Assembly (NCBI RefSeq): GCF_902506495.1
Contig: NZ_LR733264.1
Location: forward strand, 496,001 to 560,000
Source: Pseudomonas sp. 8O
Lineage (GTDB): Bacteria > Pseudomonadota > Gammaproteobacteria > Pseudomonadales > Pseudomonadaceae
Direction: 5' to 3'
Length of the DNA: 64,000 nt
Shown: in pieces, positions 52,718 through 61,340 of the stretch
How positions within the stretch are numbered: the first letter of the stretch is position 1
Layout of the letters: every line of letters starts with the position of its first letter
Notes under the pieces: generated by a model
What the model saw: only the letters and a program-made list of their open reading frames with translations
The model's database searches: none
What the model was told of the DNA's origin: nothing
Program-made: the position numbers and the translations under genes

Positions 52718-54889
52718 CTATTTTCCGTAATCGTTGAGCGAGATCACCCGGGTCTTGCCGATGCGGTGGCGATAGATTTCGCGCAGGTACTTGATCGCTT
52801 GTTTGACGCTTTCGCGCGACAGGCGAATGTCGTTGATCGAGACGAACTTCTCGGCGTCGTGGATCAGCTCGCGGTACTTCTTCTCGTACATCGGTTTGAT
52901 CGCGTACCAATTGGTGTCGAGGATCTTCGCCGGGTCTTCGTGCTCGTTGAGCATGGCGTCGAGCTGCGCTTCGTTGAAGCGCTCGGAGACGATGAAGTCG
53001 AGCATGGCGTCGTCCAGGCTGTCGTCGAAGCGGTACTGGTCGCGGGCGAAGCAGCGCTTGATGTAGGCGACGATCAGGGTCAGGAAGTCGTCCGACAGGC
53101 ACGGGCTCTTGACGATCAGGGTGGTCAGCGACAGGTTTGCCGAGGCACCGATCACCAGCGCATAGCGCTTGAGCGTGGTGTTGGGGAAGAGGTTGTTGAG
53201 GTGGGTCTTGAGCCGGTTCAGGTCCATGTAGGACAGCTTGTAGTCCTTGGGCAACGAGACGATGGACACCACCGAGGAGCAGTTCTTGAAGAAGTGCAGG
53301 TCGCTCAGTTGCGTGGCGTCGTAGCCGCTGGATTTGTATTGCTCCAGCGCCTGGCGATAGCGCTTGGACTCGATCGGCAGCAGGCTGATGCCTTCGATGG
53401 CCTGGGTGACCTTGTTGAAGTGCGGCAGGTCGATGGAGCGGAAGAACAGGTCGTCGATGTTCAGGCGGGGTGGGCTTTGTTCCTTGTCCAGCACGCGGAA
53501 TTTTTCCGAGAGCTGGGCATGCTGTTCGGGCACCACGGACTCGGCGTAGGCCACGGCCACCGGGCCGGCCAGGCTCATGAACAGGTCGTTGGCGTCGAGG
53601 CGGATGGTCTCGCCGATGTCGATGCCGGCGCGGCGGAAGTAGTTCTGGTCGTAGTCGCTGGTCACCGCCTGGGCGGTGAGGATGTTGAAGATCTGCTGCG
53701 AGATGTACTGGTTGGCGTGGCGCTCCATGGCGGTCACGTCGATGTTGTGGATGCTGCCGTCACCGCTCTCTTCGGCGTAACGCATGATGTCGTTGGAGAT
53801 CAGCATCATCGCGTTCCACGGGCGGATGCGGCGCATCACGCTTTCGGCGCTGTTCTGCTCGTTGTCGAAGTTGTAGGAGAAGTCCCATTCCTCGGCCAGG
53901 TACTTGCACAGCAGGCGTCCGGCATTGATGTGCAGGGCCTCTGACATCTCGCTGCGCTGGTCGGAAATGTTCGGCAGGATGCAGATGCCGCTGGTGAAGA
54001 TCGGTTCGAATACGAAACCACGTTCGCGCTCGGCCTCGCCATCGTCCGGCGTCTTGCTGTCGAAGGTCTTGCTCATGTAGGCGAACTGTTGTGCCAGGCC
54101 AAACTCCGAGGCCATGCCCGAGCCGGTGCCGCCGCCGGCGCTGAAGATATAGAAGTACAAGCGCGACTGGTTGGCCTTGATCCCGCAGGAGTCGATCAGA
54201 TAGCTGTGGATGAACTTCCAGTCTTCGTTGGAGAAGCGCTGGGTGTCCTTGTTGAGGATGATCTTGGCCAGGTACTGACCGAGGATCGGCGCATTGCCGG
54301 CCCCACCGGCATGCACTTCGGACAGGTCCATGATCTTCATCTTGCTGTAATCGTCGAGAAAACCGCTCATTTCGCCTTTGCGCGAGAAGCGAATGCGTCC
54401 GGCGATGTCCTTGTCCAGGTCGCCGAGCATCACCAGCGGCTCGATCAGGAACACCGGCTTGCTGTTCTTGCGCGGCGCGCGCAACAGGTTGCTGCGTATC
54501 CAGCGGCTGGGGCGCGAGGCCTGCTCGATGGCGGCAGTGGCTTCGCTGTGAAACTCTTCCAGGTAGAACTGGCGTGCGTTGTAGACCAGGGATGCGACGT
54601 CCAGTGCGATGTTCGAGCCGCAGCGGCCAAGGCCGATCAGGCACACCGAGGGAAACTGCTGGATGCGGCTCGACTCGCCCTCGTCCAGCGGCTCGCCCAG
54701 CGGGAACACCATGTTGCGCAGGCCGTCGAGGTTGTCGAGGATGCGTTCGATATCGCGTTCGGTGAAATACAGATACTGCTCGCCGCTAACGCTGTGTCCC
54801 GGCAGTGCGGGCGGCGCCAGCAGGTTGTCGGCGATGTCGGCCAGGGTGGCTTCCTTTGCGGGGGCTACGGCGTCTTTTTTAGTTTTCAT
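52718..54889 (-). CDS. Tubulin/FtsZ-like superfamily protein (Tubulin_2-type)
   Basis: A 723-residue cytosolic protein with the tubulin/FtsZ GTP-binding signature: loop-1-like IGLGRCGSNI (85-94) and the hallmark SAGGGTGSGMAS (250-261). A candidate T7 loop, NIDVTAM (382-388), has Asn and Asp but lacks the last Asp of FtsZ NxDxxD. The other regions (1-75 and about 420-723) are unlike FtsZ. It is neither FtsZ (too long, wrong context) nor a plasmid TubZ. It lies 65 bases upstream of and codirectional with the MHYT-GGDEF-EAL gene. I do not know its function. Confidence 0.85.
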   Translation of the reverse strand: MKTKKDAVAPAKEATLADIADNLLAPPALPGHSVSGEQYLYFTERDIERILDNLDGLRNMVFPLGEPLDEGESSRIQQFPSVCLIGLGRCGSNIALDVASLVYNARQFYLEEFHSEATAAIEQASRPSRWIRSNLLRAPRKNSKPVFLIEPLVMLGDLDKDIAGRIRFSRKGEMSGFLDDYSKMKIMDLSEVHAGGAGNAPILGQYLAKIILNKDTQRFSNEDWKFIHSYLIDSCGIKANQSRLYFYIFSAGGGTGSGMASEFGLAQQFAYMSKTFDSKTPDDGEAERERGFVFEPIFTSGICILPNISDQRSEMSEALHINAGRLLCKYLAEEWDFSYNFDNEQNSAESVMRRIRPWNAMMLISNDIMRYAEESGDGSIHNIDVTAMERHANQYISQQIFNILTAQAVTSDYDQNYFRRAGIDIGETIRLDANDLFMSLAGPVAVAYAESVVPEQHAQLSEKFRVLDKEQSPPRLNIDDLFFRSIDLPHFNKVTQAIEGISLLPIESKRYRQALEQYKSSGYDATQLSDLHFFKNCSSVVSIVSLPKDYKLSYMDLNRLKTHLNNLFPNTTLKRYALVIGASANLSLTTLIVKSPCLSDDFLTLIVAYIKRCFARDQYRFDDSLDDAMLDFIVSERFNEAQLDAMLNEHEDPAKILDTNWYAIKPMYEKKYRELIHDAEKFVSINDIRLSRESVKQAIKYLREIYRHRIGKTRVISLNDYGK

Positions 54890-55190
54890 CGGTGACAGTC
54901 CGGCGAGTCAGTGGGGTATTGGCCATTGGCCATAACATGACCAACCCCATAGGTTCTAGCACGGAAAAAAGTACTTTGCCTTATTCCCCACAGATATGAG
55001 CTGCTTTGGCCGATCAGCCTCATCGCTGCGCATCAGGCAAGCGAATGGCAGTGGCACTACCCGCGAAGGGCGTACTCGCCGCAGGCAGTATGCCGCGAGT
55101 GAGCGGCAGCAGAGATGGCGCCCCCTGGGGCAGGGGCGCCGGGCGTACTTCGGAGGTAGGGTGCGCTGTGCGCACCAATCGCTGTAAGCC
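54890..55190. other. 301-bp gap before the reductase gene
   Basis: No gene with a credible start is seen. It holds the upstream region of the tubulin-like gene (TTGGTCATG... near 54940) and, at 55156-55176, the half-palindrome GTAGGGTGCGCTGTGCGCACC, a single arm of the repeat found twice after the thiolase gene. Confidence 0.55.
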
Positions 55191-56168
55191 TCAGGGCACC
55201 AGCAGAATCTTGCCGTCACGCTCGCCGCTGGCGGCTGCCGCCACGGCGTCCTTGATGTGCTCCAGGTCATAGGTGGCGGCGACGCGGGTCTTCAGTTTGC
55301 CGCTGGCGATCAGTTGCACCAGCTCGCCGAACACCTTCATTTGCTGCGCCGGGCTGGCGTTCTGGAACCACTTGGCTAGCCAGAAGCCGCGCAGTGTCAC
55401 GTCACGGAACACGAAGGAGGCTGGCGAAACCTGGCAAGCCTGGCCGCTCATCATGCCGTAGTTCACCAGCACACCGCCGTTGGCCAGGACCGCTGCGAGG
55501 TTGTCGGTGCTGACGCCGCCGACTGCGTCGATACCCAGGCGCACCTCGGCGCCACCAGTGGCTGCACGCACACGCTTGGCCAGGTCCGGGCCGTCCACCA
55601 GTACCAGATCACCGCCTTCAGCCTCGACGCCGGCAATGGCCGAATCACGGCGTACCACGTTGATGGTCTTGAAGCCGCGCAGCTTGGCCAGTTGGATCAG
55701 GTAGCTGCCGACGCCCGAGTTGGCGGCGTTCTGGATCACCCAGTCGCCCGGCTTGAGGTCGACGAACTCGCTGAGCAGCAGCGAGGCAGTGGGTGGGTTG
55801 ACGGTCAGCATGGCCAGTTGCAGCGGGTCGGCATCCGGCAGCGGGATGAGTTTTTCCGCCGGAGCATTCAGCGCCGTGACCCATGTACCGCAGCCGACCG
55901 GCAGCAGCACGGTCTGGCCGACCTTGAAGTTGCTGACGCCCTCACCGAGCGCCTCGACCTTGCCCACACCTTCGTTGCCGCCCACGGCTGGCAGCGGCGG
56001 CAGCATGCCGTAAGCGCCGGTCAGGGTCAGTACATCGGACGGGTTGATCGGTGCAGCCAGTACCTTGACCCGCACTTGCCCGGCCGTGGGCTCAGGTAGC
56101 TGCAGTGGCACCGCGCTGATCACGTCTTGCGGCACCGGGCCGCGTTGTTGGTATTCGGCTTTGAGCAT
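55191..56168 (-). CDS. Medium-chain reductase, MECR/quinone oxidoreductase-like
   Basis: A 325-residue NADPH-dependent MDR-family reductase: INPSDVLTLTGAYGMLPPLP, AVGGNEGVGKVEALG, NADP-binding NAANSGVGSYLIQLAKLRGF. No catalytic or structural zinc cysteine set is present, consistent with quinone oxidoreductase or trans-2-enoyl thioester reductase (MECR) enzymes. The start is ATG 56168 with AGGAG nine bases upstream. It is divergent from a periplasmic binding-protein gene. Confidence 0.9.
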   Translation of the reverse strand: MLKAEYQQRGPVPQDVISAVPLQLPEPTAGQVRVKVLAAPINPSDVLTLTGAYGMLPPLPAVGGNEGVGKVEALGEGVSNFKVGQTVLLPVGCGTWVTALNAPAEKLIPLPDADPLQLAMLTVNPPTASLLLSEFVDLKPGDWVIQNAANSGVGSYLIQLAKLRGFKTINVVRRDSAIAGVEAEGGDLVLVDGPDLAKRVRAATGGAEVRLGIDAVGGVSTDNLAAVLANGGVLVNYGMMSGQACQVSPASFVFRDVTLRGFWLAKWFQNASPAQQMKVFGELVQLIASGKLKTRVAATYDLEHIKDAVAAAASGERDGKILLVP

Positions 56169-56314
56169 GGTCTTGGTCTCCTGAAGGCAGGCGCAAAATG
56201 CGTGCAGCCAGTCTAGCCGCGATAGGGCAAAGCGGAGTGAATCGGCCGGCATCCATTCTGGTTATGAGGGGCGCATGGGGTCTATGCTCTGGCAGGGTCA
56301 TTGCCGGAGGTGGC

Positions 56315-57040
56315 ATGTATAGATGGTGGATGGTGGTGCTGTTGTCGTGCTGGGCTGTAACGGCGACGGCGCAAGTGCTGCACGTCGGCTTCGGCACGCA
56401 CAAGCCGCCTTATATCTTCGAAGGTGAGCCGCGTGGCCTGGAATATGAACTGGTTGAGCGCGCCGCGCACAACGCGGGTTTCGAAGTGGCCGCCTATTAC
56501 GCGCCGATAGAGCGCCTGCACCTGATGCTGCGCCGCGGCGAGATCGACGCGATTGCCACCACTCATGAGCGCAGTGGCGTGCAGGCCTTCTATTCGGACG
56601 TTTACATTCATTACCAGAACGTAGCGGTGGCGCTAGCCAAGCGCGGATATCGCATCGAGCAGATCGCCGACCTCGGCCAGTATGCCGTCAGCGCCTTCCA
56701 GCGCGCGCGGCTGCTGATGGGGCCGGAGTTCGAGCAGATGGCCATGAACAATCCGCGTTATCGCGAGGAGGCGCTGCAGATCAATCGCAATCGCCTGCTC
56801 TACAGCGGCCGCACCGATGTGGTGGTGGGCGAAAAGCGCATCATCCGCTATCTCGACCGTGAGGTCGCCGATCAGGTCGACATCCATCAGCCACTGGACT
56901 GGTTCGATATTTTCCCGCCGACGCCGTACCGCGTCGGTTTTCGCCGTGACGAACAATGTCGGCGCTTCGATGAGGGGCTGCGTATGCTCAGAGAGTCCGG
57001 CGAATACCGCCGTATCGAGCAGCGCTACCTGACGGACTGA
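56315..57040 (+). CDS. Periplasmic substrate-binding protein (family 3)
   Basis: A 241-residue exported protein: signal peptide MYRWWMVVLLSCWAVTATAQ, mature VLHVGFGTHKPPYIFEGEPR, then GLEYELVERAAHNAGFEVAA and a C-terminal LRESGEYRRIEQRYLTD. The fold matches family-3 solute-binding proteins, but no transporter genes adjoin, as with the orphan at 24315. GGAGG precedes ATG 56315 by four bases; earlier starts in the frame do not give a signal peptide. Confidence 0.86.
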   Translation: MYRWWMVVLLSCWAVTATAQVLHVGFGTHKPPYIFEGEPRGLEYELVERAAHNAGFEVAAYYAPIERLHLMLRRGEIDAIATTHERSGVQAFYSDVYIHYQNVAVALAKRGYRIEQIADLGQYAVSAFQRARLLMGPEFEQMAMNNPRYREEALQINRNRLLYSGRTDVVVGEKRIIRYLDREVADQVDIHQPLDWFDIFPPTPYRVGFRRDEQCRRFDEGLRMLRESGEYRRIEQRYLTD

Positions 57041-57123
57041 AACCTGAGGAAACTTTTGCGGGGCTGCCACGGCTGAGGGGCTGTTGCACTATGGCCGCCT
57101 GTCTGACGCATGGAGACGCCACG

Positions 57124-58269
57124 ATGCCGCGCCTGAAACCCCTCGCCGCCCTCGGTCTGCTCGCCCTGTTCGGTTATCAGTACAGCTTCGCCGAAGACCG
57201 ACAACTGAGCTCCGAACTGGGACCGTTGAACGTTCATACCGTCGCCGAAGGTCTGGCCAACCCCTGGGCCGTTGCCTTTCTGCCGGATGGCCAGGGTTAT
57301 CTGGTCAGCGAGCGGCCAGGTGCCTTGCGCCGGGTAAGCGCTGAGGGTGACGTGTCCGAGCCGCTACGCGGCGTGCCCAAGGTCTTCGCCGTCGGCCAGG
57401 GCGGCTTGCTCGACGTGGTGCTGTCGCCTGACTTCGCCGAAGACCGCCTGGTTTATCTGTCCTACGCCGAGGAAGGCGACGGCGCGGCAGGTACGGCTGT
57501 CGGGCGTGGCAAGCTGTCGGCCGATGCCAGGGCGCTGGAAGGTTTCGAGGTGATCTTCCGCCAGCAACCGAAGCTGTCCAGCGGCACGCACTTTGGCTCG
57601 CGGCTGGTGTTCGACCGCAACGGCCATCTGTTCATCGCCCTGGGCGACAACAACAATCGCCCCACCGCGCAGGACCTCGACAAGCTGCAGGGCAAGCTGG
57701 TGCGCATCTTCCCGGACGGGCGCATACCCGAGGACAACCCCTTCGTCAGCCGTGACGGCGCGCGTGAGGAAATCTGGTCCTACGGCCACCGCAACCAGCA
57801 GGGCGCAGCGCTCAATCCCTGGAGCGGCCGCCTGTGGACCCACGAGCATGGCCCGCGCGGCGGTGACGAAATCAACGTTCCTGAAGCGGGCAAGAACTAC
57901 GGCTGGCCGCTGGCGACGCACGGGGTGAACTATTCGATGCTGGCGATTCCCGAGGCCAAGGGCAAAACCGTGGAGGGCACCGAGCCGCCGCATCACGTCT
58001 GGAAAAAATCACCTGCGATCAGCGGCATGGCCTTCTACGATGCCGAGCGTTTCCCGGCCTGGCAGCACAACCTGTTCATCGGCGCGCTTTCCGGCCAGGC
58101 GCTGATTCGCCTGCAGCTCGATGGCGACAAGATCGTGCATGAGGAACGTTTGCTGGAGTCACTGAACGCACGGGTGCGCGACGTACGGCAAGGACCGGAC
58201 GGCTATATCTACGTGCTGACGGATGCGCCGAAAGGGCAGTTGCTGCGCCTGGGGCTGGCGAGCGAATAA
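57124..58269 (+). CDS. PQQ-dependent aldose sugar dehydrogenase (YliI/Asd-like)
   Basis: A 381-residue periplasmic six-bladed propeller enzyme oxidising sugars with pyrroloquinoline quinone. A signal sequence (LKPLAALGLLALFGYQYSFA) precedes text typical of the soluble GDH/YliI family: LANPWAVAFLPDGQGYLVSE, GQGGLLDVVLSPDF, ALGDNNNRPTAQDLDKLQGK, YGHRNQQGAALNP and HEHGPRGGDEIN. The start is ATG 57124 with GGAGA seven bases upstream. A possible terminator hairpin GGGTGCGC/GCGCACCC (58283-58301) lies after the stop. Confidence 0.93.
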   Translation: MPRLKPLAALGLLALFGYQYSFAEDRQLSSELGPLNVHTVAEGLANPWAVAFLPDGQGYLVSERPGALRRVSAEGDVSEPLRGVPKVFAVGQGGLLDVVLSPDFAEDRLVYLSYAEEGDGAAGTAVGRGKLSADARALEGFEVIFRQQPKLSSGTHFGSRLVFDRNGHLFIALGDNNNRPTAQDLDKLQGKLVRIFPDGRIPEDNPFVSRDGAREEIWSYGHRNQQGAALNPWSGRLWTHEHGPRGGDEINVPEAGKNYGWPLATHGVNYSMLAIPEAKGKTVEGTEPPHHVWKKSPAISGMAFYDAERFPAWQHNLFIGALSGQALIRLQLDGDKIVHEERLLESLNARVRDVRQGPDGYIYVLTDAPKGQLLRLGLASE

Positions 58270-58308
58270 TGAGGGAGGGGCTGGGTGCGCATCGCGCACC
58301 CGAAGCGA

Positions 58309-58500
58309 TCACTTCTTGCTGATGGTGATCTGGCGCGTGCCGCCGTAAGTCTGGCCGCTGACGCCCTTGGCGATCTGCTGGATCTCGCCGCCGCCCTGCA
58401 GGAAGGCAGCAATCTGCGCCTCGATGGACTCGCGGGTTTCCACGGCAGGGGCGGGTTTGCTGACTTTGCTGGAGGAGGACTTCACGCGCAGGGTGGCCAT
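58309..58500 (-). CDS. Small conserved hypothetical protein (63 residues)
   Basis: A 63-residue protein: a basic, Ser-Lys-rich N-terminus (ATLRVKSSSSKVSKP), a helix (ESIEAQIAAFLQGGGEIQQI) and a C-terminal YGGTRQITISKK. I have the impression of similar proteins in other pseudomonads but cannot name a family. The ribosome-binding text AGATCAAGG precedes ATG 58500. It is convergent with the sugar dehydrogenase; the GC-rich hairpin between them could serve both. Confidence 0.75.
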   Translation of the reverse strand: MATLRVKSSSSKVSKPAPAVETRESIEAQIAAFLQGGGEIQQIAKGVSGQTYGGTRQITISKK

Positions 58501-58740
58501 GACCTTGATCTCTTTCAGATGGGCGGCCGATCATTATGCCTGAAGCAGCCCCTTTCTGCTTGGTTAATCGCCGTGATGAATAGCGTAATGCTGCGTCTCA
58601 TCCACTTTTCGCGGCAACTTATGGCTTGTTTCCCAGGCACTTATGCCACCATTCGACCGGCTGTCGTTTTGCCATGCGGCCAGCCCGGTCGCGCGTCAAC
58701 TCGGGTAGAATGGCCGGCTGTTTTGGTGAGGTGAAACGCG

Positions 58741-59583
58741 ATGGCCTTGATTGGGCGGATGAATTCTTTGCAGGTGGTCAAGCACACCGACTTCGGTCTG
58801 TACCTGGACGGTGGTGCGGATGGTGAAATCCTCCTGCCCAAGCGCTACATCCCCAAGGACACGCCGAGCGAAGTCGATGACTGGCTCAACGTGTTCCTCT
58901 ACCTCGACAGCGAAGACAAGCTGATCGCCACCACCCTGAAACCGAAGATCCAGCTCGGTGAGTTCGCCAGCCTCAAGGTGGTGGATATCAACCGCGTCGG
59001 CCTGTTCTTCGACTGGGGCCTGCCCAAGGACCTGCTGCTGCCGCATTCCGAAGAGAAGCGTCCGCTGCAGATCGGCGACTACTGCGTGATCTACCTCTAC
59101 CTGGACAAGCGCACCCGCCGCCTTACCGCCACCGCACGCCTGGACCGCCACCTGGACAAGGTGCCGGCCAACTACCAGGTCGGCCAGGAAGTCGACCTGC
59201 TGGTGGTCGAACGTACCGACCTCGGCTTCAAGGCCATCATCGACGGCAAGCATTGGGGCCTGATCCACAAGAACGAGCTGTTCAAGTTCATCCGCAGCGG
59301 CATGCGCGAGAAGGGCTACATCAAGGAGCTGCGTGCCGACGGCAAGATCAGCCTGAGCCTGCAGCCCATCGGTCACGAAGCCGCCAGTGGCCTGGCCGAG
59401 CAGATCATCGAACGACTGCGCGCACAAGGCGGTGTGCTGGCGCTGGGTGACAAGAGCCCGCCAGAGCTGATCTCCGAGCATTTCCGGGTCAGCAAGGGCA
59501 ACTTCAAGAAGGCCATCGGTGGCCTCTACAAGCAGGGCCTGATCCGCATCCACGACGACCGCATCGAACTGCTTGACAGCTGA
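58741..59583 (+). CDS. CvfB/YitL-type S1 RNA-binding protein
   Basis: A 280-residue cytosolic protein with several S1-like OB domains (about 1-60, 65-130, 140-210; for example TDFGLYLDGGADGEILLPKR, VDINRVGLFFDWGLPKDLLL, LLVVERTDLGFKAIIDGKHW) and a C-terminal winged helix (FRVSKGNFKKAIGGLYKQGL). This is the CvfB architecture, known for RNA-binding virulence regulation in staphylococci. GAGGTGA lies before ATG 58741. The 58501-58740 gap shows a TAGAAT -10-like box near 58706 but nothing else. Confidence 0.92.
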   Translation: MALIGRMNSLQVVKHTDFGLYLDGGADGEILLPKRYIPKDTPSEVDDWLNVFLYLDSEDKLIATTLKPKIQLGEFASLKVVDINRVGLFFDWGLPKDLLLPHSEEKRPLQIGDYCVIYLYLDKRTRRLTATARLDRHLDKVPANYQVGQEVDLLVVERTDLGFKAIIDGKHWGLIHKNELFKFIRSGMREKGYIKELRADGKISLSLQPIGHEAASGLAEQIIERLRAQGGVLALGDKSPPELISEHFRVSKGNFKKAIGGLYKQGLIRIHDDRIELLDS

Positions 59584-59595
59584 CGTCACAGCGAC

Positions 59596-59624
59596 TTGAG
59601 CGCGAGCGTGGCAACTCGCATAAT
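59596..59624 (+). promoter_or_regulatory. Probable sigma-70 promoter of tRNA-Thr
   Basis: TTGAGC (59596-59601) and CATAAT (59619-59624) are separated by exactly 17 bases, and the tRNA begins 15 bases after the -10. The -35 matches the consensus at four of six positions and the -10 at five of six. Confidence 0.65.
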
Positions 59625-59638
59625 GCCGTCGTTTTCCC

Positions 59639-59714
59639 GCCGGTGTAGCTCAGTCGGTAGAGCAGCGCACTCGTAACGCGAAGGTCGTAGGTTCGATTCC
59701 TATCTCCGGCACCA
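59639..59714 (+). tRNA. tRNA-Thr (anticodon CGU)
   Basis: A 76-nt tRNA with encoded CCA. Arms are acceptor GCCGGTG...CTCCGGC, D-arm GCTCAGTCGGTAGAGC, anticodon loop CTCGTAA (CGU, reads ACG) and T-arm GTAGGTTCGATTCCTAT. Two stem positions are unusual: position 67 gives U6-U67 instead of U-A in the acceptor stem, and position 39 gives A31-C39 instead of A-U at the base of the anticodon loop. All the other canonical positions are intact. It is followed by a strong hairpin terminator. It may be a slightly degraded or simply variant gene. Confidence 0.92.
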
Positions 59715-59722
59715 TGTCCAGC

Positions 59723-59748
59723 AAAGGGTCAGCTTCGGCTGACCCTTT
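59723..59748 (+). terminator. Hairpin terminator after tRNA-Thr
   Basis: AAAGGGTCAGC and GCTGACCCTTT flank a TTCG tetraloop, an 11-base perfect stem starting nine bases after the CCA. The T run is only the three T of the stem plus TGT. Confidence 0.75.
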
Positions 59749-59854
59749 GTCGTATCAGCGCTGAAAATTCCCTCGCGCTGCTGTCAAAGCCGGTGTGATG
59801 ATGATTTCGGCTCAGGCGCTTGACGTCTGGCCCTGACTCGCAGGGGAGGTGCTC

Positions 59855-60181
59855 ATGTTCATTCGCTCGCTTGTACTGATTCTGGCTGCGTCGTTCGCCA
59901 GTGCTGCGTTCGCCGATCAGCCGCAGACCATTCGCGTCATTCCCAAGAGCTACGTCAGCCCCGGCGCCAGTGGCAGCGTCTCCGGTTCGTCGAGTTATCA
60001 GCAGCACAATCTCTACGGTGGGCAGCGTCTGCCGCAGGGCAGCGTGCGTCAGGAAAGCCGCTACGGCAGTTACTCCAGCGAAAGCCGTGGCGGCATTCGG
60101 CAGAGCACCGAATACCCGGGCGGGCTGATCATCGAGCGCCAGCCGGGCAGTGGCAGTTATCAGCAGCAGCGTAGCCGCTGA
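59855..60181 (+). CDS. Small secreted Ser/Gln/Gly-rich protein
   Basis: A 108-residue exported protein: signal peptide MFIRSLVLILAASFASAAFA, then a low-complexity mature part rich in Ser, Gly, Gln and Tyr (GSVSGSSSYQQHNLYGGQ; YGSYSSESRGGIRQSTEY). It lacks cysteine and a recognisable domain. The start is ATG 59855 because AGGGGAGG sits five bases upstream; GTG 59849 lies too close. Confidence 0.78.
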   Translation: MFIRSLVLILAASFASAAFADQPQTIRVIPKSYVSPGASGSVSGSSSYQQHNLYGGQRLPQGSVRQESRYGSYSSESRGGIRQSTEYPGGLIIERQPGSGSYQQQRSR

Positions 60182-60185
60182 CGCC

Positions 60186-61232
60186 TCAGTTGCTGGCGGC
60201 AGTCTTGTTCGGGCTGCTCGGGGCATCGGCGATCACCGAGCGATTGCGCCCCTCGCTCTTGGCGCGATACAGGCATTCATCGGCGCGCTGCAGCCAGCTT
60301 TCCCAGTGCTCGCCACTGTGCAGAATGGCGCCGCCGATGGAGACGGTTACCGCGCCGCCCGGGCTTTTCAGCTCCTGTGCGACCCAGCTGAGCAGATTCT
60401 GCGCCGCGACCTGCAGGCCCGCCAGCTCGGTATTGGGCAGCAACAGGAGAAACTCCTCGCCACCAAAGCGGAACAAGCGATCTTCCTTGCGTGAACAGCG
60501 CTTGATCAGCTCGACGAAGGCTACCAGCACCTGGTCGCCAACGTGATGGCCGAAGCGGTCGTTGATCTGCTTGAAGTGATCCAGATCCATTACCAGCAGG
60601 CCGTAGCTGTCGCTGTGGCGGCGATGGCTGGCCATGGCGATCTTCAGTTCTTCGTTCATCGCCCGGCGGTTGCGTGCGCCGGTCAGCGGGTCATGAATGG
60701 CCAGCAGTTGCAACTGGTCGCGTTGGTTGCGGGTGCGGAAGGCGAAGATGAAGCTGAGCACGCTGGCCATCATGCAGGTGACCAGGAACGACACCATCTG
60801 GTAGTGGCTTTCGAACACGCTGTCAGGTACCAGCAGGGCATGGCTGACCAGACTGACCAGCACCAGCGCAGTGGCCAGCAGGGCCTTGCCAGGGGTGACC
60901 ATGAAGAAATTGAAGAGGATCAGCGGGTAGATCCAGAACAGGCCGTTGACCCCCAGGTTGATGGCGATCAGCGTGGCGCCGACAGAGAACACGGCCGCCA
61001 GGTAGATACCGGGTTTGACCGTGTCGCGGGTGACCCAGGCATAAAGCACGGCGAACAGCGTGGACAGAACGATGATGGTGTCGGCAATGCCGACCAGGTA
61101 GTTGCCCTGGAGCAGGCGGTAGACGGCATAAGGCGAGATGCCGATGACGCCGAACAGACCCATCAGGGTGATGATCGACAGCTGGAAATCGTTGCGCAGG
61201 CGCTTCAGCAAACGAGCGGTCTGGGTAGCCAT
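60186..61232 (-). CDS. Membrane diguanylate cyclase (GGDEF)
   Basis: A 348-residue inner-membrane protein making c-di-GMP. About five or six transmembrane helices (residues 15-180) precede the GGDEF domain. The active site is GGEEF, a functional variant, and RKED five residues ahead is the inhibitory RxxD site. Text such as AIHDPLTGARNRRAMNEELK and LVMDLDHFKQINDRFGHHVG confirms the family. The start is ATG 61232; the frame extends to 61289 without a convincing ribosome-binding site. Confidence 0.93.
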   Translation of the reverse strand: MATQTARLLKRLRNDFQLSIITLMGLFGVIGISPYAVYRLLQGNYLVGIADTIIVLSTLFAVLYAWVTRDTVKPGIYLAAVFSVGATLIAINLGVNGLFWIYPLILFNFFMVTPGKALLATALVLVSLVSHALLVPDSVFESHYQMVSFLVTCMMASVLSFIFAFRTRNQRDQLQLLAIHDPLTGARNRRAMNEELKIAMASHRRHSDSYGLLVMDLDHFKQINDRFGHHVGDQVLVAFVELIKRCSRKEDRLFRFGGEEFLLLLPNTELAGLQVAAQNLLSWVAQELKSPGGAVTVSIGGAILHSGEHWESWLQRADECLYRAKSEGRNRSVIADAPSSPNKTAASN

Positions 61233-61340
61233 AGCATTTCTTTTCGTTGTTATGGAACAAGCATGCAGAGCTTTGACCGCGTATGGCAAGGGGCATTCCT
61301 GAGCAAAGTGCCAGTATTTTTGCCCAGGGCGACAGGCTGC

